The position numbers and the translations under genes are program-made. Positions 62,197 through 64,000 of a stretch of 64,000 bases of DNA are shown here, piece after piece. Within the stretch, counting starts at the first letter, position 1; each line of letters begins with the position of its first letter. The notes beneath the pieces are model-generated. The model was not told where the DNA came from. It was given only the letters and a program-made list of their open reading frames with translations, and did no database searches. Where the stretch lies: assembly GCF_001187865.1 (NCBI RefSeq), contig NZ_LGIT01000003.1:496001-560000 (forward strand), given 5' to 3'. Origin of the DNA: Klebsiella sp. RIT-PI-d (GTDB lineage Bacteria; Pseudomonadota; Gammaproteobacteria; Enterobacterales; Enterobacteriaceae).

Positions 62197-64000
62197 GTGC
62201 GCCTGATTATCACTTTTCTGATGGCCTGGTGCCTCAGTATGGGGGCGTACGCGGCGACGGCCCCCGATGCCAAACAGATAACCCAGGAGCTGGAGCAGGC
62301 AAAAGCGGCAAAACCCGCCCAGCCCGAAGCCATTGAGGCGCTCCAGTCTGCACTTAACGCGCTTGAGGAGCGAAATGGCTCCCTTGAGCGCGCGCAACAG
62401 TATCAGCAGGTTATCGATAACTTCCCCAAACTTTCGCAAACCCTGCGCGCTCAGCTTAATAGCCTGCGTGACGAGCCGCGTAGCGTTCCGGCTGGCATGT
62501 CGACCGATGCGCTTAATCAGGAAATTCTTCAGGTCAGCAGTCAGCTTCTGGATAAAAGCCGCGAGGCGCAGCAGGAGCAGGAGCGTGCGCGTGACATTGC
62601 TGATTCTCTCAATCAACTTCCTCAACAGCAGACCGACGCTCGCCGTCAGCTTAATGAGGTCGAGCGCCGGGCAGGTACGCAAAGTGGCAACGCCGCACTA
62701 AGTCAGGCACAAAATCTGGCTGTGCAGGCGGAATCGGCAAAACTGAAAGCGCTAATTGATGAGCTGGAGCTGGCACAGTTATCGGCAAATAATCGCCAGG
62801 AGCTGTCACGTCTGCGTTCTGCGCTGGCCCAAAAGCAAAGTGAGCAACTGGATGCCTGGCTACAAACCCTGCGTAATCAGGTTAATAGCCAGCGCCAGCG
62901 CGAAGCAGAAAAGGCGCTGGAAAGTACCGAACTGCTGGCTGAAAACAGCGGTAACCTGCCGCCGGATATCGTCAGGCAATTTGCCGTCAACCGCGATCTG
63001 TCTCAGGCGTTAAATCAGCAAGCGCAGCGTATGGACCTGGTGGCCTCCCAGCAGCGCCAGGCTACCAACCAGACGCTTCAGGTTCGCCAGGCGCTTAACA
63101 CGCTGCGCGAGCAGGCCCAGTGGCTCGGTATGTCGAATATGTTGGGTGATGCCTTGCGTGCGCAGGTGGCACGCCTGCCGGAAATGCCCAAACCGCAGCA
63201 GCTTGATACCGAAATGGCCCAGTTGCGCGTCCACCGGATGCGTTATGAGGATTTACTGAATAAACAGGCTCAGCTACGCCAGACGCAGCAGGCCGACGGC
63301 CAGCCGCTGACCGCCGAACAACGTCGGATACTTGAGGCGCAACTGCGCACCCAGCGTGAATTGCTCTCGTCTCTGTTGCAGGGCGGGGATACCCTGATCC
63401 TTGAGCTGACCAAACTGAAAGTGGCCAACAGCCAGCTTGAAGATGCGCTGAAAGAGGTTAATGAAGCGACCCATCGCTACCTGTTCTGGACAGCAGATGT
63501 CAATCCTCTGACCATTTCCTGGCCGCTCGAAGTTGTGCAGGATTTACGCCGTCTGATCTCGCTGGATACAGTTAGTCAACTGGGTAAAGCCAGCATTATG
63601 ATGCTGACCAGCAAAGAGACGCTCTTACCGCTGTTTGCCGCGCTGGTACTGGTGGGCTTTAGTATCTACTCGCGTCGGCATTTTACCCGCTTTCTGGAAC
63701 GCTCTGCCTCTCGCGTTGGCAAAGTCACGCAGGATCACTTTTGGCTGACGTTACGTACGGTATTCTGGTCGATTCTGGTCGCCTCACCGTTACCGGTACT
63801 GTGGGCAACGCTGGGGTACGGGTTGCGCGAAGCGTGGCCTTATCCGCTGGCCGTGGCCATTGGTAACGGTGTCACTGCCACTGTACCGCTGCTATGGGTG
63901 GTGATGATTTGTGCCACCTTTGCCCGTCCAACCGGCCTGTTTGTCGTCCACTTTGGCTGGCCGCGTAACCGTGTTGCCCGCGCCATGCGCTATTACCTGA
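62197..64000 (+). CDS. mscM: MscM (YjeP), miniconductance mechanosensitive channel (partial)
   Basis: A GTG start at 62197 opens a frame that runs without a stop to the window edge, 601 residues of an expected ~1100. It has a signal peptide (MRLIITFLMAWCLSMGAYA), a long periplasmic coiled-coil domain rich in Gln/Leu/Arg (about 25-470), then the first membrane helices from about residue 475 (ETLLPLFAALVLVGFSIYS). The MscS-like pore lies beyond the window. It opens under hypo-osmotic shock. Confidence 0.95.
   Translation, partial: MRLIITFLMAWCLSMGAYAATAPDAKQITQELEQAKAAKPAQPEAIEALQSALNALEERNGSLERAQQYQQVIDNFPKLSQTLRAQLNSLRDEPRSVPAGMSTDALNQEILQVSSQLLDKSREAQQEQERARDIADSLNQLPQQQTDARRQLNEVERRAGTQSGNAALSQAQNLAVQAESAKLKALIDELELAQLSANNRQELSRLRSALAQKQSEQLDAWLQTLRNQVNSQRQREAEKALESTELLAENSGNLPPDIVRQFAVNRDLSQALNQQAQRMDLVASQQRQATNQTLQVRQALNTLREQAQWLGMSNMLGDALRAQVARLPEMPKPQQLDTEMAQLRVHRMRYEDLLNKQAQLRQTQQADGQPLTAEQRRILEAQLRTQRELLSSLLQGGDTLILELTKLKVANSQLEDALKEVNEATHRYLFWTADVNPLTISWPLEVVQDLRRLISLDTVSQLGKASIMMLTSKETLLPLFAALVLVGFSIYSRRHFTRFLERSASRVGKVTQDHFWLTLRTVFWSILVASPLPVLWATLGYGLREAWPYPLAVAIGNGVTATVPLLWVVMICATFARPTGLFVVHFGWPRNRVARAMRYYL

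Overview
The window is chromosomal DNA of an enterobacterium close to Escherichia, Citrobacter and Enterobacter. Most genes are full-length counterparts of E. coli genes in the order seen near 94-95 min of the K-12 map: ytfL-ytfK-ytfJ-cysQ-cpdB-ytfH-qorB-ytfF-ytfE-cycA-fklB-ytfB, the rpsF-priB-rpsR-rplI operon, the ula regulon, yjfP-bsmA-yjfN, rlmB, rnr-nsrR-purA-yjeT, hflC-hflK-hflX-hfq-miaA-mutL-amiB-tsaE-nnr, queG, three glycine tRNAs, orn, rsgA, psd and mscM. Genus cannot be fixed from the sequence alone. I see no prophage, insertion sequence or CRISPR array.

Three segments depart from the E. coli order. (1) Bases 1-7146, before ytfL, hold a divergent LacI-type regulator (cut by the window edge), four Gfo/Idh/MocA oxidoreductase genes in one operon, and a GPH-family sugar symporter: a probable catabolic island for an unknown glycoside, sugar acid or cyclitol. 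(2) An AraC-type regulator (14311-15135) sits between qorB and ytfF. (3) Eleven co-directional genes (31380-42141) lie between rlmB and rnr, which are adjacent in E. coli. They encode a cysteate sulfo-lyase/D-cysteine desulfhydrase-like PLP enzyme, an Asp/Glu-racemase-family protein, a taurine-type ABC importer, an M20 amidohydrolase and a complete dipeptide-type ABC importer. I read this as a sulfur-scavenging system for amino-acid sulfonates or cysteine derivatives and their N-acyl or peptide conjugates. It contains no sulfonate monooxygenase. This is the best candidate for an undescribed system here. Genes found at these sites in E. coli but missing here are ytfI, yjfY, and the yjfI-yjfC/aidB block.

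The core regions are densely packed: operons overlap by 1-8 bp (ulaF/ulaE, miaA/mutL, tsaE/nnr) and nnr and queG share overlapping divergent start codons. Regulatory DNA is readable in several places: a perfect NsrR palindrome before ytfE (nsrR itself is at 44884-45309), paired inverted repeats before ulaA and ulaG that fit UlaR, repeats between ytfH and qorB that fit an HxlR operator, a possible S6:S18 leader before rpsF, a GcvB-type CA-rich element before cycA, and a cluster of DnaA boxes with a near-consensus IHF site between queG and the tRNA-Gly genes that corresponds to datA.

Gene roles: ula genes import and ferment L-ascorbate to D-xylulose 5-phosphate; ytfE and nsrR handle nitrosative stress; cysQ and cpdB turn over nucleotides; rpsF-rplI, rlmB, rsgA, miaA, tsaE and queG serve ribosome and tRNA biogenesis; rnr, orn and hfq serve RNA metabolism; hflK/hflC control FtsH; mutL repairs mismatches; amiB, ytfB, psd and mscM act at the envelope.
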